Made by a program: the position numbers and the translations under genes. This document shows, piece by piece, positions 44,701 to 52,318 of a stretch of 58,540 nucleotides of DNA. The notes under the pieces were generated by a model that saw only the letters and a program-made list of their open reading frames with translations, was not told where the DNA came from and did not search any database. Origin of the DNA: an uncultured Micrococcales bacterium (GTDB lineage: Bacteria; Actinomycetota; Actinomycetes; Actinomycetales; Microbacteriaceae); the NCBI GenBank assembly GCA_903880095.1, contig CAIRNX010000031.1, positions 1 through 58,540 of the forward strand, read 5' to 3'. Position 1 is the stretch's first letter, and every line of letters starts with the position of its first letter.

Positions 44701-45262
44701 TCTCGAGCAGCGCCACAAATTCTTGACCGAGCAACTCGCCGACCTGACTCAAACGCGCAAAGACCTCATGCAAATCATCGAAGACCTCGATGAAAAGATG
44801 CAAATCATCTTCTCTGAAGCCTTCAACGACACCAAGAAGGCATTCGAAAAGGTCTTCCCTGTCCTGTTCCCAGGTGGCTCTGGATCTATCGTCCTGACCG
44901 ATCCTGAAAACATGCTCACGACCGGCATCGAAGTGAACGTGCGCCCCGCCGGCAAGCGCATCGAGCGCCTTAGCCTTCTCTCGGGTGGTGAGCGATCACT
45001 CGCCGCTGTTGCCCTTCTGATTGCAATCTTCAAGGCGCGCCCTTCGCCGTTCTACGTCATGGACGAAGTTGAGGCCGCTCTTGACGACGCAAACCTCGGT
45101 CGTCTACTGCAGATCTTCCAAGACCTGCGCACCGACTCGCAGCTCATCATCATCACTCACCAGAAGCGAACCATGGAGATCGCCGATGCGCTTTACGGTG
45201 TTTCGATGCGCCAGGACGGCGTCTCTGCCGTTGTTGGTCAGCGCCTAGAGGAGAAGGCCTAA
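41783..45262 (+). CDS. smc: Chromosome segregation protein SMC
   Basis: This 1159-residue condensin ATPase has Walker A GPNGSGKSNVVDAL near residue 32 and a long coiled coil rich in Ala/Glu/Arg heptads. The hinge lies at about 505-650 (GLRGIRGLVASHMK, then DGDVITESVIRGG). A second coiled coil and the C-terminal head follow, with signature LSGGERSLAAVALLIAIF and Walker B FYVMDEVEAALDDANLG. It works with ScpA/ScpB (not in the window) to compact and resolve chromosomes. Start is TTG 41783, preceded by AGGA. ftsY starts three bases after the stop. Confidence 0.97.
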   Translation: MYLKSLTLKGFKSFAQPTTFHFEPGVTAVVGPNGSGKSNVVDALAWVMGEQGAKTLRGGKMEDVIFAGTSTKGPLGRAEVLLTIDNTDGALPIDYTEVTISRTLFRNGGSEYAINGEPCRLLDVQELLSDSGLGREMHVIVGQGQLDNVLKATPEERRGFIEEAAGILKHRRRKEKTQRKLEAMQANLTRLNDLAGEVRRQLKPLGQQAEVAREAQGIASTVRDAKARILADDIAGLHSALEETAKSEADRRAERNILQELLSENTARLQTLEAAQVSGELDAAKSLAFEFDSVSERLRSLLSMANQRVALLASKAEANGASIDPAQIDADADAAEASAIDLAAAVDTLQKALEEAEAGRNAARDVLETFDNQLAEQSALISQFDLEKSRLANDAAVAESKLGSLREEVVRHQQALAEARERLEQRKAEYADLEANLQADGGKSDSTLETRYEAAQKAVSSASAEIERLRDEIHEAERERDSLSAKRSALNLTLEQKDGASALTAAGLRGIRGLVASHMKIAEGYEAAIAAALGPLADALVAETRDQGLSAIEHLKSSDGGRVELIIADVDAKTKTENIKVEGAKAATEVVEAPAGILALLKDVVIVDDIATAKKIFATGITVITRDGDVITESVIRGGSQSKPSKVQLVAERDSAEKRLAKVNGAIESSRAALAQARATEEAAKQSAKEALAALNEHDAALASNAEKLGRLRVSVEASSGEVDRLAQVAENATAGIAEAEALLQRAIAAHDEFAAQERPAVDSSNRQTLQDNLEQERQRELEVRVDLGAAVERLRVEKERATTLRSQVAEAKASIERAKAAAEAQAKQLDSAERVLEVLPTVMAAVADSSTQAKVRLHELESERSGQLGELVRLRGETAEIQMKLASLTQSVHDIEMANHEKRLTLANLVARANDELGLDQQVLLAEYGPDQLIDGAKVYDRDEQVRRLKDAERLLERLGRVNPLALEEFAALEQRHKFLTEQLADLTQTRKDLMQIIEDLDEKMQIIFSEAFNDTKKAFEKVFPVLFPGGSGSIVLTDPENMLTTGIEVNVRPAGKRIERLSLLSGGERSLAAVALLIAIFKARPSPFYVMDEVEAALDDANLGRLLQIFQDLRTDSQLIIITHQKRTMEIADALYGVSMRQDGVSAVVGQRLEEKA

Positions 45263-45265
45263 GAA

Positions 45266-46369
45266 ATGGCCTTCTTGTTCTGGAAGAAGAAAAAGGGCGA
45301 AGAGCCAGCTTCTGAACCGGTAATCGATGACGCTCCCGCTGAAGTAGTTGTCGAGGTTGAGGTCGAGCAGCCAAAGCCTGAACCGAAGCCTGAACCGAAG
45401 CCTGAACCGAAGCCTGAACCGAAGCCTGAACCGAAGCCTGAACCGAAGCCTGAACCGAAGCCTGAACCGAAGCCCGAAAAGGTTCAAGAAGTTGTGCTGC
45501 CCAAGCGGAAGTTTGCCAAGGGAATCAAGAGCCTTTTCAGTCGCATCAAGTTTGACGTTGAAAACCTCGACGAACTCGAGGATGTTCTGATTCAAGCCGA
45601 TTTTGGCGTTGACGCAGCCGAGCAAATTGTTGCAGACGTCAAGTTAGCGGCCAAGAAAGCTGGCGCATCAACCGAGGCCGAACTGAAGGCGATTCTCGCC
45701 GACATAATCGCCGAATCTCTGATTCGTGATGACGCCGAATTGAATCTTTCGAGCGGGCAACTGCCCTACGTTGTACTAGTCGTAGGCGTCAACGGCGTTG
45801 GCAAAACAACGACCATTGGCAAGCTCTCCAAGTACCTCGCCGAGGCTGGCTCCAAAGTAGTGATTGCTGCTGCAGACACTTTTCGTGCCGCAGCTGTAGA
45901 CCAGATCGCGACTTGGGCAGATCGCGCCGGGGCAACCCTGATTCGCCCCAAGACCGAGGGTCAAGACCCGGCCTCGGTTGCTTTCGAGGGTGTCGAAGCA
46001 GCCATCGCCCAAGAGGCCGATGTACTCATCATTGACACCGCCGGACGCCTTCAAAACAAGGTCGACTTGATGAACGAACTCGAAAAGATCCGTCGCGTTG
46101 TCGAAAAGAGCGCGGTTGTCGCGGAGGTCTTGTTGGTCATCGATGCAACTACGGGGCAAAACGGCATGGTTCAAGCCAAAGCTTTTGCCGAGGTTGCCAA
46201 GGTGACGGGAATCGCCCTCACCAAGCTCGATGGCACAGCCAAGGGCGGCATTGTCTACTCAATCCAGAGAGACCTCGGAATCCCTGTCAAACTTGTAGGT
46301 GTCGGTGAAGGCATTGATGACTTTGCTTTCTTCGATTCGCGCGAGTTCGCTAACGGGCTCGTCAACTAA
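45266..46369 (+). CDS. ftsY: Signal recognition particle receptor FtsY
   Basis: This 367-residue SRP-receptor GTPase docks ribosome-nascent-chain complexes at the membrane. The N-terminal A-region is short and contains a Lys-Pro-Glu-Pro run (about residues 37-71) encoded by perfect 12-bp repeats. The NG domain follows: G1 VGVNGVGKTTTIGKLSKYL, AADTFRAAAVDQ, DTAGRLQNK and TKLDGTAKGG. It starts three bases after smc, and the stop precedes ffh by ten bases. The order smc-ftsY-ffh is typical. Confidence 0.97.
   Translation: MAFLFWKKKKGEEPASEPVIDDAPAEVVVEVEVEQPKPEPKPEPKPEPKPEPKPEPKPEPKPEPKPEPKPEKVQEVVLPKRKFAKGIKSLFSRIKFDVENLDELEDVLIQADFGVDAAEQIVADVKLAAKKAGASTEAELKAILADIIAESLIRDDAELNLSSGQLPYVVLVVGVNGVGKTTTIGKLSKYLAEAGSKVVIAAADTFRAAAVDQIATWADRAGATLIRPKTEGQDPASVAFEGVEAAIAQEADVLIIDTAGRLQNKVDLMNELEKIRRVVEKSAVVAEVLLVIDATTGQNGMVQAKAFAEVAKVTGIALTKLDGTAKGGIVYSIQRDLGIPVKLVGVGEGIDDFAFFDSREFANGLVN
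45374..45481 (+). repeat. 12-bp tandem repeat in ftsY (8 perfect copies plus one degenerate)
   Basis: The unit AAGCCTGAACCG is repeated eight times without a mismatch at 45374-45469, then once in altered form (to 45481). Each unit encodes Lys-Pro-Glu-Pro. The complete identity at third codon positions points to recent slippage expansion, so copy number probably varies between strains. Confidence 0.97.
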
Positions 46370-46379
46370 GGAGTTGTAG

Positions 46380-47858
46380 TTGTTCGGCAATCTTTCTGAT
46401 CGCTTAGTCGATACGTTTAAAAACCTTCGCAGCAAGGGCAAGCTGACCCCAGCCGATATCGACGCAACCCTTCGCGAGATTCGTCGCGCCCTGCTCGAGG
46501 CCGACGTTGCTCTCGAGGTCGTAAAGAACTTCATAACTGCTGTTCGTGACCGCGCCTTGGGCGATGAGGTCTCGAAGGCGCTCAACCCTGCCCAGCAGGT
46601 AGTTCAGATTGTGAACGAAGAGCTCGTTCAAATCTTGGGTGGCCAACAACGCAAACTGTCTTTCGCAAAGAACCCGCCGACCGTAATCATGCTCGCTGGC
46701 TTGCAGGGTTCGGGTAAAACCACCCTCGCCGGAAAACTTGCCAAGTGGCTCAAAGACCAGGGCCAGACCCCGATTCTTGTCGCCGCAGACCTTCAGCGCC
46801 CAAACGCTGTGAACCAGCTTCAGGTCGTTGGTGAGCGCGTCGGCGTCCCAGTTTTCGCACCAGAACCCGGCAATGGCAAAGGCAACCCCGTCAAGGTCGC
46901 CAAAGAGTCAATAAAGCACGCCAAGCAGAAAATGTTCAGCGTGGTCATCGTCGACACCGCTGGCCGCTTGGGTATTGACGAAGAACTCATGAACGAGGCT
47001 CGCGATATTCGCAACGCCATCGACCCCGACGAGGTTCTCTTCGTAATCGACTCGATGATTGGTCAAGACGCCGTAAACGTCGCCAAGGCCTTCGAGGACG
47101 GCGTCGGAATCACCGGTGTCGTTCTTACCAAGCTTGACGGCGACGCCCGTGGTGGAGCGGCTCTTTCGGTCTCTTCGGTAACCGGAAAACCAATCATCTT
47201 CTCGTCAACCGGCGAAGGCATGGACGCATTTGAGCCGTTCTACCCAGACCGCATGGCGAGCCGAATTCTTGACATGGGTGACATCCTCACGCTCATTGAG
47301 CAGGCTCAAAAGCAGTTCGATGAAGTCGAAGCCCAGAAGATGGCCGACAAGATCGCCAAAAACGAGTTCACCCTCGAAGACTTCATGGAGCAGATGCAGC
47401 AGCTTCGCAAGATGGGCAACATCAAAAACATGATTGCGATGATGCCTGGCGCTGGCAAAATGCGCGAGCAGCTAGACAACTTCGACGAGCGCGAGATTGA
47501 CCGCACCGAGGCGATCATTCGATCGATGACACCGGCTGAACGCCGACAGCCCAAGATTCTCAACGGTTCGCGTCGCCTGCGAATCGCAAAGGGCTCTGGC
47601 ATGACCGTAACCGAGGTCAACTCGCTCGTGAACAGGTTCGAGCAGGCTTCAAAGATGATGAAGACCATGTCGAAGGGCGGTGTTCCGCAAGTAATGCCAG
47701 GCATGCCACCCGGCATGGGTCGCATTGCACCGCCGAAGAAGAAAGACAAGGGCAAGAAGGGGTCGAAGTCTGGGAACCCCGCAAAGCGTGCCGCCGAGGC
47801 CCATGGAAAGCCTTTTTCGGGTCAAAAGCCCGAATCCGGCTCGTCATTCGGCTTATAA
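46380..47858 (+). CDS. ffh: Signal recognition particle protein Ffh (SRP54)
   Basis: This 492-residue GTPase binds 4.5S RNA and signal peptides. The N domain starts MFGNLSDRLVDTFKNLR. The G domain has G1 GLQGSGKTTLAGKLAKWL, ADLQRPNAVNQL, DTAGRLGIDEELM and TKLDGDARGGAAL. The C-terminal M domain is methionine-rich (MEQMQQLRKMGNIKNMIAMM, then MMKTMSKGGVPQVMPGMP) and ends in a basic, Lys/Gly-rich tail. Start is TTG 46380 with AAGGAG upstream. A terminator between ffh and rpsP was not found. Confidence 0.97.
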   Translation: MFGNLSDRLVDTFKNLRSKGKLTPADIDATLREIRRALLEADVALEVVKNFITAVRDRALGDEVSKALNPAQQVVQIVNEELVQILGGQQRKLSFAKNPPTVIMLAGLQGSGKTTLAGKLAKWLKDQGQTPILVAADLQRPNAVNQLQVVGERVGVPVFAPEPGNGKGNPVKVAKESIKHAKQKMFSVVIVDTAGRLGIDEELMNEARDIRNAIDPDEVLFVIDSMIGQDAVNVAKAFEDGVGITGVVLTKLDGDARGGAALSVSSVTGKPIIFSSTGEGMDAFEPFYPDRMASRILDMGDILTLIEQAQKQFDEVEAQKMADKIAKNEFTLEDFMEQMQQLRKMGNIKNMIAMMPGAGKMREQLDNFDEREIDRTEAIIRSMTPAERRQPKILNGSRRLRIAKGSGMTVTEVNSLVNRFEQASKMMKTMSKGGVPQVMPGMPPGMGRIAPPKKKDKGKKGSKSGNPAKRAAEAHGKPFSGQKPESGSSFGL

Positions 47859-47860
47859 GG

Positions 47861-47890
47861 TTGCCTAAAGGGCGCAAAGTCTGGCAGAAT
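47861..47890 (+). promoter_or_regulatory. Promoter of rpsP
   Basis: TTGCCT (47861-47866) and CAGAAT (47885-47890), spaced by 18 bases, form a -35/-10 pair just past the ffh stop. The same layout, including the following TAGAC, recurs before rplS, which supports the call. Confidence 0.65.
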
Positions 47891-47895
47891 AGACC

Positions 47896-47939
47896 GGTTG
47901 CCATGTTTCTGACCCTCTAACCAGAAACAACCGGCAACC
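47896..47939 (+). promoter_or_regulatory. Long hairpin in the rpsP mRNA leader
   Basis: GGTTGCC (47896-47902) pairs with GGCAACC (47933-47939), and inside it GTTTCTG (47905-47911) pairs with CAGAAAC (47922-47928), leaving a 10-base loop. It starts about six bases after the -10 box, at the expected mRNA 5' end. It may regulate ribosomal protein synthesis or stabilise the transcript. Seventy-seven further leader bases follow before the GTG. Confidence 0.7.
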
Positions 47940-48016
47940 CATTAGAGCTTCTCTACCGAGTGTGCACCCCACGCTCACGGTGGAACTCGCCCAATACAAC
48001 AACTAACAGGAGCATT

Positions 48017-48601
48017 GTGGCTGTAAAAATCCGCCTAAAGCGCATGGGTAAGACCCGCGCGCCGCACTACCGTATCGTCGTTGCCGACTCGCGCACCAAG
48101 CGCGACGGCCGTGCAATCGAAGAGATTGGCCGTTACGTACCAACCGAGAACCCATCACTGATCGAGGTCAACTCTGAGCGCGCTCAGTACTGGCTAAGCG
48201 TTGGCGCACAGCCATCGGAGCAGGTTGCGGTTCTTCTAAAGCTAACTGGTGACTACCAGGCATCTAAGGGCGAAAAGGCAGTCAACACTGTCAAGGTCAA
48301 GGACGCCAAGGCTGAGTACGTCGTAGACACCAAGAAGAAGGCCGTTCTCCTTCCAAAGGAAGAGAAGAAGGCCAAGGTTGAAGAGGCTCCAGTTGCTGAA
48401 GAAGCAGCCGTTGTCGAAGAGACCGTAGCAGTCGAAGAGACCGTAGCAGTCGAAGAGACCGCTGCAGAGGTAGCAGAAGTTACCGAAGCAGCAGTTGAGG
48501 CAGAGGCCACCGAGTCGCCTGCCGCCGTTGAAGAAGAAGCAGTTGCAGAGGTAGTCGAAGAGACTCCTGCAGCTGAAGAAGCTCCAGCAGAAGAGGCTTA
48601 G
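48017..48601 (+). CDS. rpsP: 30S ribosomal protein S16 with long acidic C-terminal extension
   Basis: This is a 194-residue protein; S16 is usually 80-150. Residues 1-85 are standard S16 ([20 protein letters not shown], then [13 protein letters not shown]). From about residue 105 the chain is almost only Ala, Glu and Val with Pro, including three near-identical EETVAV-type repeats. GTG 48017 has AGGAG upstream; the in-frame extension to 47960 covers leader RNA. It is the first gene of rpsP-khpA-rimM-trmD, followed after a new promoter by rplS. Confidence 0.95.
   Translation: MAVKIRLKRMGKTRAPHYRIVVADSRTKRDGRAIEEIGRYVPTENPSLIEVNSERAQYWLSVGAQPSEQVAVLLKLTGDYQASKGEKAVNTVKVKDAKAEYVVDTKKKAVLLPKEEKKAKVEEAPVAEEAAVVEETVAVEETVAVEETAAEVAEVTEAAVEAEATESPAAVEEEAVAEVVEETPAAEEAPAEEA
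48413..48466 (+). repeat. 18-bp tandem repeat in the rpsP acidic tail
   Basis: GTCGAAGAGACCGTAGCA occurs at 48413-48430 and identically at 48431-48448. A third copy at 48449-48466 differs at two bases. Each encodes Val-Glu-Glu-Thr-Val/Ala-Ala. The identity suggests recent duplication within the S16 tail. Confidence 0.9.
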
Positions 48602-48605
48602 TAAA

Positions 48606-48842
48606 GTGCTAGCCGCTGCGCTCGAACACCTAGTCAAGGGAATCGTCGACCACCCGGAAGACGCCACCGTCACCGCACGTTCAACCTCTCGAGGTGACCT
48701 TCTTGAGGTCAACGTGCACCCTGACGACCTTGGTCGCGTGATCGGGCGCAACGGCCGCACCGCTAAGGCCCTACGCACCATCGTTAACTCTCTTGCCGAT
48801 GGCAAGAAGGTTCGCGTAGACGTGGTGGATACCGATTTCTAA
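48606..48842 (+). CDS. khpA: KH-domain RNA-binding protein KhpA
   Basis: This 78-residue single-KH-domain protein has GRVIGRNGRTAKALRTIV, the GxxG loop with its helices. KhpA proteins bind RNA with KhpB/Jag and influence cell size and ribosomal mRNA in Gram-positive bacteria. It always lies between rpsP and rimM in Actinobacteria. Start is GTG 48606, four bases after the rpsP stop. The stop TAA overlaps the codon context of the rimM start at 48835. Confidence 0.95.
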   Translation: MLAAALEHLVKGIVDHPEDATVTARSTSRGDLLEVNVHPDDLGRVIGRNGRTAKALRTIVNSLADGKKVRVDVVDTDF

Positions 48843-49377
48843 GACCCAGCTCCGGGTCGGCCGACTGCTCAAGGCGCACGGCCTAAAGGGAGCCATAAAG
48901 TTAGAGCTTTACACCGACAGCCCAAACGAACGTTTTGTTCCTGGCGCGGTGCTTGACCTTCAGGTCCCAGACACCTCTCCTTGGTTCGGCAAGACCGTAA
49001 CCGTCACCGAGTTGCGTTGGTACAACGCGTCCCCAGTTTTGTTTCTTGAAGGCATCGACGACCGCACCAAGGCTGAAGAGCTCATTCGTGCGATTCTCCT
49101 CGTAAACGCCGACCTAGAGGCTCTACCAACCGAAGAAGACGCCTGGTACGACCACCAACTCGTTGGCCTGAAGGTCATGCGTGACGGTGTTGAAATCGCG
49201 CAAGTCATTCGCGTCGAACACCTACCAGCTCAAGATCACCTTGTGGTTAAGTTCGAAGATCGCGAAGTTTTCGTGCCGTTCGTGAAAGCAATCGTTCCAG
49301 AGGTCGACATCACCGCCGGAACAGTCACCGTTACCCCGCCAAACGGCCTCTTCGAAGAGCTGGTTGAGGGCGAATAA
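48835..49377 (+). CDS. rimM: Ribosome maturation factor RimM, apparent ATT start
   Basis: This 180-residue RimM helps 30S head maturation through S19. The conserved N-terminus is encoded as [20 protein letters not shown], then [17 protein letters not shown]. It continues into the barrel and the PRC-barrel half ([26 protein letters not shown]). No ATG, GTG or TTG exists in this frame between the stop at 48817 and GTG 48949. Starting at 48949 would remove 38 conserved residues. The only codon giving the family N-terminus is ATT 48835, preceded by GGTGGA and overlapping the khpA 3' end. trmD overlaps the stop (TAATG). Confidence 0.85.
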   Translation: MSKTQLRVGRLLKAHGLKGAIKLELYTDSPNERFVPGAVLDLQVPDTSPWFGKTVTVTELRWYNASPVLFLEGIDDRTKAEELIRAILLVNADLEALPTEEDAWYDHQLVGLKVMRDGVEIAQVIRVEHLPAQDHLVVKFEDREVFVPFVKAIVPEVDITAGTVTVTPPNGLFEELVEGE

Positions 49378-50066
49378 TGCGCATCGATGCCGTCACGATT
49401 TTTCCTGACTACTTTGCGCCGCTTGAGATTTCACTGCTCGGCAAGGCTCGCGAGAAAAACATCCTCGACGTTCGAGTACACGACCTTCGCGACTGGACCT
49501 TCGACAAGCACAAAACCGTAGACGACTCGCCCTATGGCGGTGGCGCCGGCATGCTCATGAAGCCAGAGCCGTGGGGTTTGGCTTTCGACGAGATCCTTGA
49601 CGAAGACGGCGAAACAATCGTCATATTCACTAGTCCAGCAGGCGAACAATTCAAGCAAGCCACCGCTCAAGAGCTTTCTAGCGCGAAACACATCGTCTTC
49701 GCTTGTGGACGCTACGAGGGTATCGACCAGCGAGTGGTGGAGTATGCGTCCACGAAAGCCAAGGTGCGCATGATTTCGCTCGGTGACTACGTTCTAAACG
49801 GGGGCGAAGTAGCCGCACTTGCCATGATCGAAGCCATCGCCCGACTAATCCCAGGCGTTATTGGCAATGCCGAAAGCCTGATCGAAGAATCGCACTCTGA
49901 CGGCCTGCTCGAGTACCCGAGTTACACCAAGCCAGCCAACTGGCGCGGAATCGATGTTCCAGAGATTTTGCTGAGCGGAAACCACGCCGCAATCGCGGCC
50001 TGGCGCCAGCAGCAGCAGGTCGAACGCACAAAAGCTGTGCGACCAGACTTGCTCGCCAACGACTAA
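49377..50066 (+). CDS. trmD: tRNA (guanine37-N1)-methyltransferase TrmD
   Basis: This 229-residue SPOUT methyltransferase makes m1G37 and prevents frameshifting. Landmarks are [13 protein letters not shown] at the N-terminus, [28 protein letters not shown] and the knot motif [20 protein letters not shown], then the C-terminal [15 protein letters not shown]. The ATG overlaps the rimM stop. The -35 element of the rplS promoter lies in its last codons. Confidence 0.97.
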   Translation: MRIDAVTIFPDYFAPLEISLLGKAREKNILDVRVHDLRDWTFDKHKTVDDSPYGGGAGMLMKPEPWGLAFDEILDEDGETIVIFTSPAGEQFKQATAQELSSAKHIVFACGRYEGIDQRVVEYASTKAKVRMISLGDYVLNGGEVAALAMIEAIARLIPGVIGNAESLIEESHSDGLLEYPSYTKPANWRGIDVPEILLSGNHAAIAAWRQQQQVERTKAVRPDLLAND

Positions 50067-50078
50067 GCGTGGCAGAAT
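50049..50078 (+). promoter_or_regulatory. Promoter of rplS
   Basis: TTGCTC (50049-50054) and CAGAAT (50073-50078) with an 18-base spacer copy the rpsP promoter layout. The following TAGACAGGTTGC also matches the rpsP start region (TAGACCGGTTGC). Confidence 0.65.
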
Positions 50079-50082
50079 AGAC

Positions 50083-50194
50083 AGGTTGCTAACCACCTAG
50101 TGTCTCTGCCGCAGGGGAGCGTAGTTAGCGAAAAATCAGAAACACCAAACTAACCCGTTGCTGACCTGCGCGCAGACACAGAGAGCGAAATAAA
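50083..50194 (+). promoter_or_regulatory. Structured rplS mRNA leader
   Basis: The 112-base leader can pair GCTAAC (50088-50093) with GTTAGC (50124-50129). Its 5' CAGGT (50083-50087) can pair with ACCTG near 50164-50168. It begins with the same GGTTGC as the rpsP leader. A role as an L19 feedback leader is possible but unproved. No SD stronger than GAGAG is seen before the ATG. Confidence 0.5.
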
Positions 50195-50548
50195 ATGCAC
50201 ATTCTTGACGCAGTAGATGCCAAGAACCTAAAGACCAACATCCCAGCGTTCCGCGTTGGTGACACCGTGAAGGTCAACGTAAACATCATCGAAGGTAACC
50301 GCAGCCGTGTTCAGGCTTTCCAGGGTTACTGCATCCGTCGCTCAGGTCACGGAATCCGTGAAACTTTCACCGTTCGCAAGGACTCGGGAGGCTTCGGCGT
50401 TGAGCGTACCTTCCCACTCCACTCGCCAATCATTGACTCGATCGACGTAATCACCAAGGGTGACGTTCGCCGCGCCAAGCTTTACTACCTACGCGATCTG
50501 CGTGGTAAGAAGGCAAAGATTCGCGAGAAGCGCGACAACGCTAAATAG
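50195..50548 (+). CDS. rplS: 50S ribosomal protein L19
   Basis: This is a 117-residue L19 at the normal length. Landmarks are [40 protein letters not shown] and the C-terminal [20 protein letters not shown]. It sits at the bridge region of the subunit interface. It has its own promoter and leader and is followed three bases later by lepB. Confidence 0.98.
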   Translation: MHILDAVDAKNLKTNIPAFRVGDTVKVNVNIIEGNRSRVQAFQGYCIRRSGHGIRETFTVRKDSGGFGVERTFPLHSPIIDSIDVITKGDVRRAKLYYLRDLRGKKAKIREKRDNAK

Positions 50549-50551
50549 TCG

Positions 50552-51307
50552 ATGACTGACTCAGAACGCAAAAAACGTTCGCCAAAACAACTCAGACAAA
50601 CCAACAACAAGGTTGTTCTTTATTGGCGCAAGCTGAAGAAGAACGCCTTTGTTGCTTTTTTTCTTGATATCTTCGTCATCGTCGGTTCGGCGCTTTTGCT
50701 TTCGCTCATTATTAAGATGTTCCTGATTCGTTCGTTCTTTATTCCTTCGGGCTCGATGCTTGAGACTCTGCAAATCAACGACCGCATTGTTGTAAATGAG
50801 TTAGTACCCACTCTGATTCCAGTTCAGCGCGGAGACATCGTGGTTTTTAAGGATCCGGGCGGCTGGCTAACCCCGGTCGCACTCACCAAGAAGACAAATT
50901 TCTGGACAGACACAGCTGACGAAGTTCTCGGAGTCTTCGGAATCACGGCACCAGATAGTGCTCAACACCTCATCAAACGCGTCATTGGCCTGCCTGGCGA
51001 CCATGTTTCATGCGATGGCGGCAAGATCACAATCAATGGCGTTCCCGTCACTGAACCATACCTTCCGAAGGGAACAGAGCCTTCATTCAAAAAGTTCGAC
51101 GTGACTGTTCCCGCCGGCTCGTACTGGGTCATGGGCGACAATCGCTCAGACAGCGAAGACTCTAGGTATCACGGTGATCTACCAAGCAAGGGGTTTGTTG
51201 CCCAAAGGTTCATCGTTGGCCAAGCATTTGTGATCACTTGGCCTCAAAAGCACTGGACATGGCTCGGTAACTACCCAGATGTCTTCAAAGACGTACCCAA
51301 CAAGTGA
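50552..51307 (+). CDS. lepB: Signal peptidase I
   Basis: This 251-residue S26A peptidase cleaves exported proteins. A cytoplasmic basic N-terminus precedes one membrane helix (about residues 31-52). The catalytic serine is in IPSGSML (near residue 68) and the lysine in HLIKRVIGLPGDHV (near residue 145). The box E region is GSYWVMGDNRSDSEDSR. Position between rplS and rnhB is usual for the order. The 3' end overlaps the rnhB start by 29 bp. Confidence 0.96.
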   Translation: MTDSERKKRSPKQLRQTNNKVVLYWRKLKKNAFVAFFLDIFVIVGSALLLSLIIKMFLIRSFFIPSGSMLETLQINDRIVVNELVPTLIPVQRGDIVVFKDPGGWLTPVALTKKTNFWTDTADEVLGVFGITAPDSAQHLIKRVIGLPGDHVSCDGGKITINGVPVTEPYLPKGTEPSFKKFDVTVPAGSYWVMGDNRSDSEDSRYHGDLPSKGFVAQRFIVGQAFVITWPQKHWTWLGNYPDVFKDVPNK

Positions 51308-51935
51308 GCTTGAGAGCCAGATCTTCGGCTCCGGCATTAAACAACTCCTAGCAATCGACGAAGTTGGTCGTGGAGCAATCGCTGGGCCGGTAGCCGTAGG
51401 AGTCACGCTCACCACACCAGCAACTTTTGATAACCCTTGGCCCGCAAAGCTTCGTGATTCAAAGTTGATGAGCGAGAAGCAGCGCGAAGATTACTTTCAA
51501 CTGATCGCCGACTGGGTTGAGCAGTGGGCCGTGGGAATGTCTTCAGCTGAAGAGATCGACAAAATCGGCATCACAAAGGCTCTTGCCTTGGCAGCCGAGC
51601 GAGCAATCGAGCAACTAACCTTCGATCCAGCAACCACCAGGATTCTCCTAGATGGCAGTCACAACTGGCTTGGGAATCGTTCGTATGGTGTCGCCGTGGC
51701 CGTTCGTCCAAAAGCCGACCGCGACTGCGCCTCGGTTGCGGCGGCTTCTGTTCTTGCCAAGGTGACCCGTGATCACCTCATGGTCGAACTTGCCAAAGAT
51801 TTTCCCGGTTACGGTTTCGAAGGGCACAAGGGCTACGCATCTGGAGCTCACATCGAAGCGGTTCGTCGACTGCGTCCATCGGTTCAACACAGGGTCACCT
51901 GGCTCGATCGTATTCTCGGAATAGAATCGAAGTAA
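51279..51935 (+). CDS. rnhB: Ribonuclease HII
   Basis: This 218-residue RNase HII removes ribonucleotides from DNA. The metal-binding acidic residues are in IDEVGRGAIAGP (Asp-Glu), DGSHNW and the later Asp of KADRDCASVAAASVLAKV. The C-terminal KGYASGAHIEAVRRLRP is the family motif. The start is ATG 51279 inside the lepB 3' end; about 20 residues precede the first conserved strand. The stop overlaps the DUF2469 ATG. Confidence 0.95.
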   Translation: MSSKTYPTSELESQIFGSGIKQLLAIDEVGRGAIAGPVAVGVTLTTPATFDNPWPAKLRDSKLMSEKQREDYFQLIADWVEQWAVGMSSAEEIDKIGITKALALAAERAIEQLTFDPATTRILLDGSHNWLGNRSYGVAVAVRPKADRDCASVAAASVLAKVTRDHLMVELAKDFPGYGFEGHKGYASGAHIEAVRRLRPSVQHRVTWLDRILGIESK

Positions 51936-52258
51936 TGGACGAGAACGAATTCGAAGAGTTTGAGCGCAACGCCGAAGTGGCATTGTTTCGTGAATACCGC
52001 GACGTGGTTGCCACTTTCAAATACGTGGTTGAAACCGAGCGCCGCATCTACCTAGCCAACGAGGTTGACTACAAGCGCGTGGACGCAGGGAATGACTTCT
52101 ATTTTGAAATCACCATGAACGATGTTTGGGTTTGGGATGTAAATCGCGCAGACCGCTTCATCAAGAGCGTCAAGGTACTCACCTTCAAAGACCTAAACAT
52201 CGAAGAACTCTCTGGCAAGGCTTTCGAACTGCCTAAAGAACTCGCGGTAGGCGAGTAG
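51935..52258 (+). CDS. DUF2469 family protein
   Basis: This is a 107-residue acidic protein of the actinobacterial DUF2469 family, always between rnhB and yraN. Visible features are FEEFERNAEVALFREYRDVV and VETERRIYLANEVDY, then WVWDVNRADRFIKSVKVLT. It has no signal or membrane segment and no known catalytic motif. The conserved neighbourhood suggests RNA or DNA maintenance. ATG overlaps the rnhB stop. Confidence 0.92.
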   Translation: MDENEFEEFERNAEVALFREYRDVVATFKYVVETERRIYLANEVDYKRVDAGNDFYFEITMNDVWVWDVNRADRFIKSVKVLTFKDLNIEELSGKAFELPKELAVGE

Positions 52259-52318
52259 TTCTCCACAATTTTTTGAGTGGCTCGATTTTCGTGCCGATTC
52301 TCAGTCAGGCTTTACGCC

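Noticed and set aside
45374-45481. Regular repeats as a CRISPR array
   Set aside because: Units are 12 bp, directly joined without spacers and lie in frame inside ftsY.
45245-45625. A leftward reading frame with an Arg-Phe-Arg-Leu repeat opposite ftsY
   Set aside because: It is the complement of the ftsY tandem repeat; the NG domain on the plus strand is strongly conserved and no start signal supports the antisense frame.
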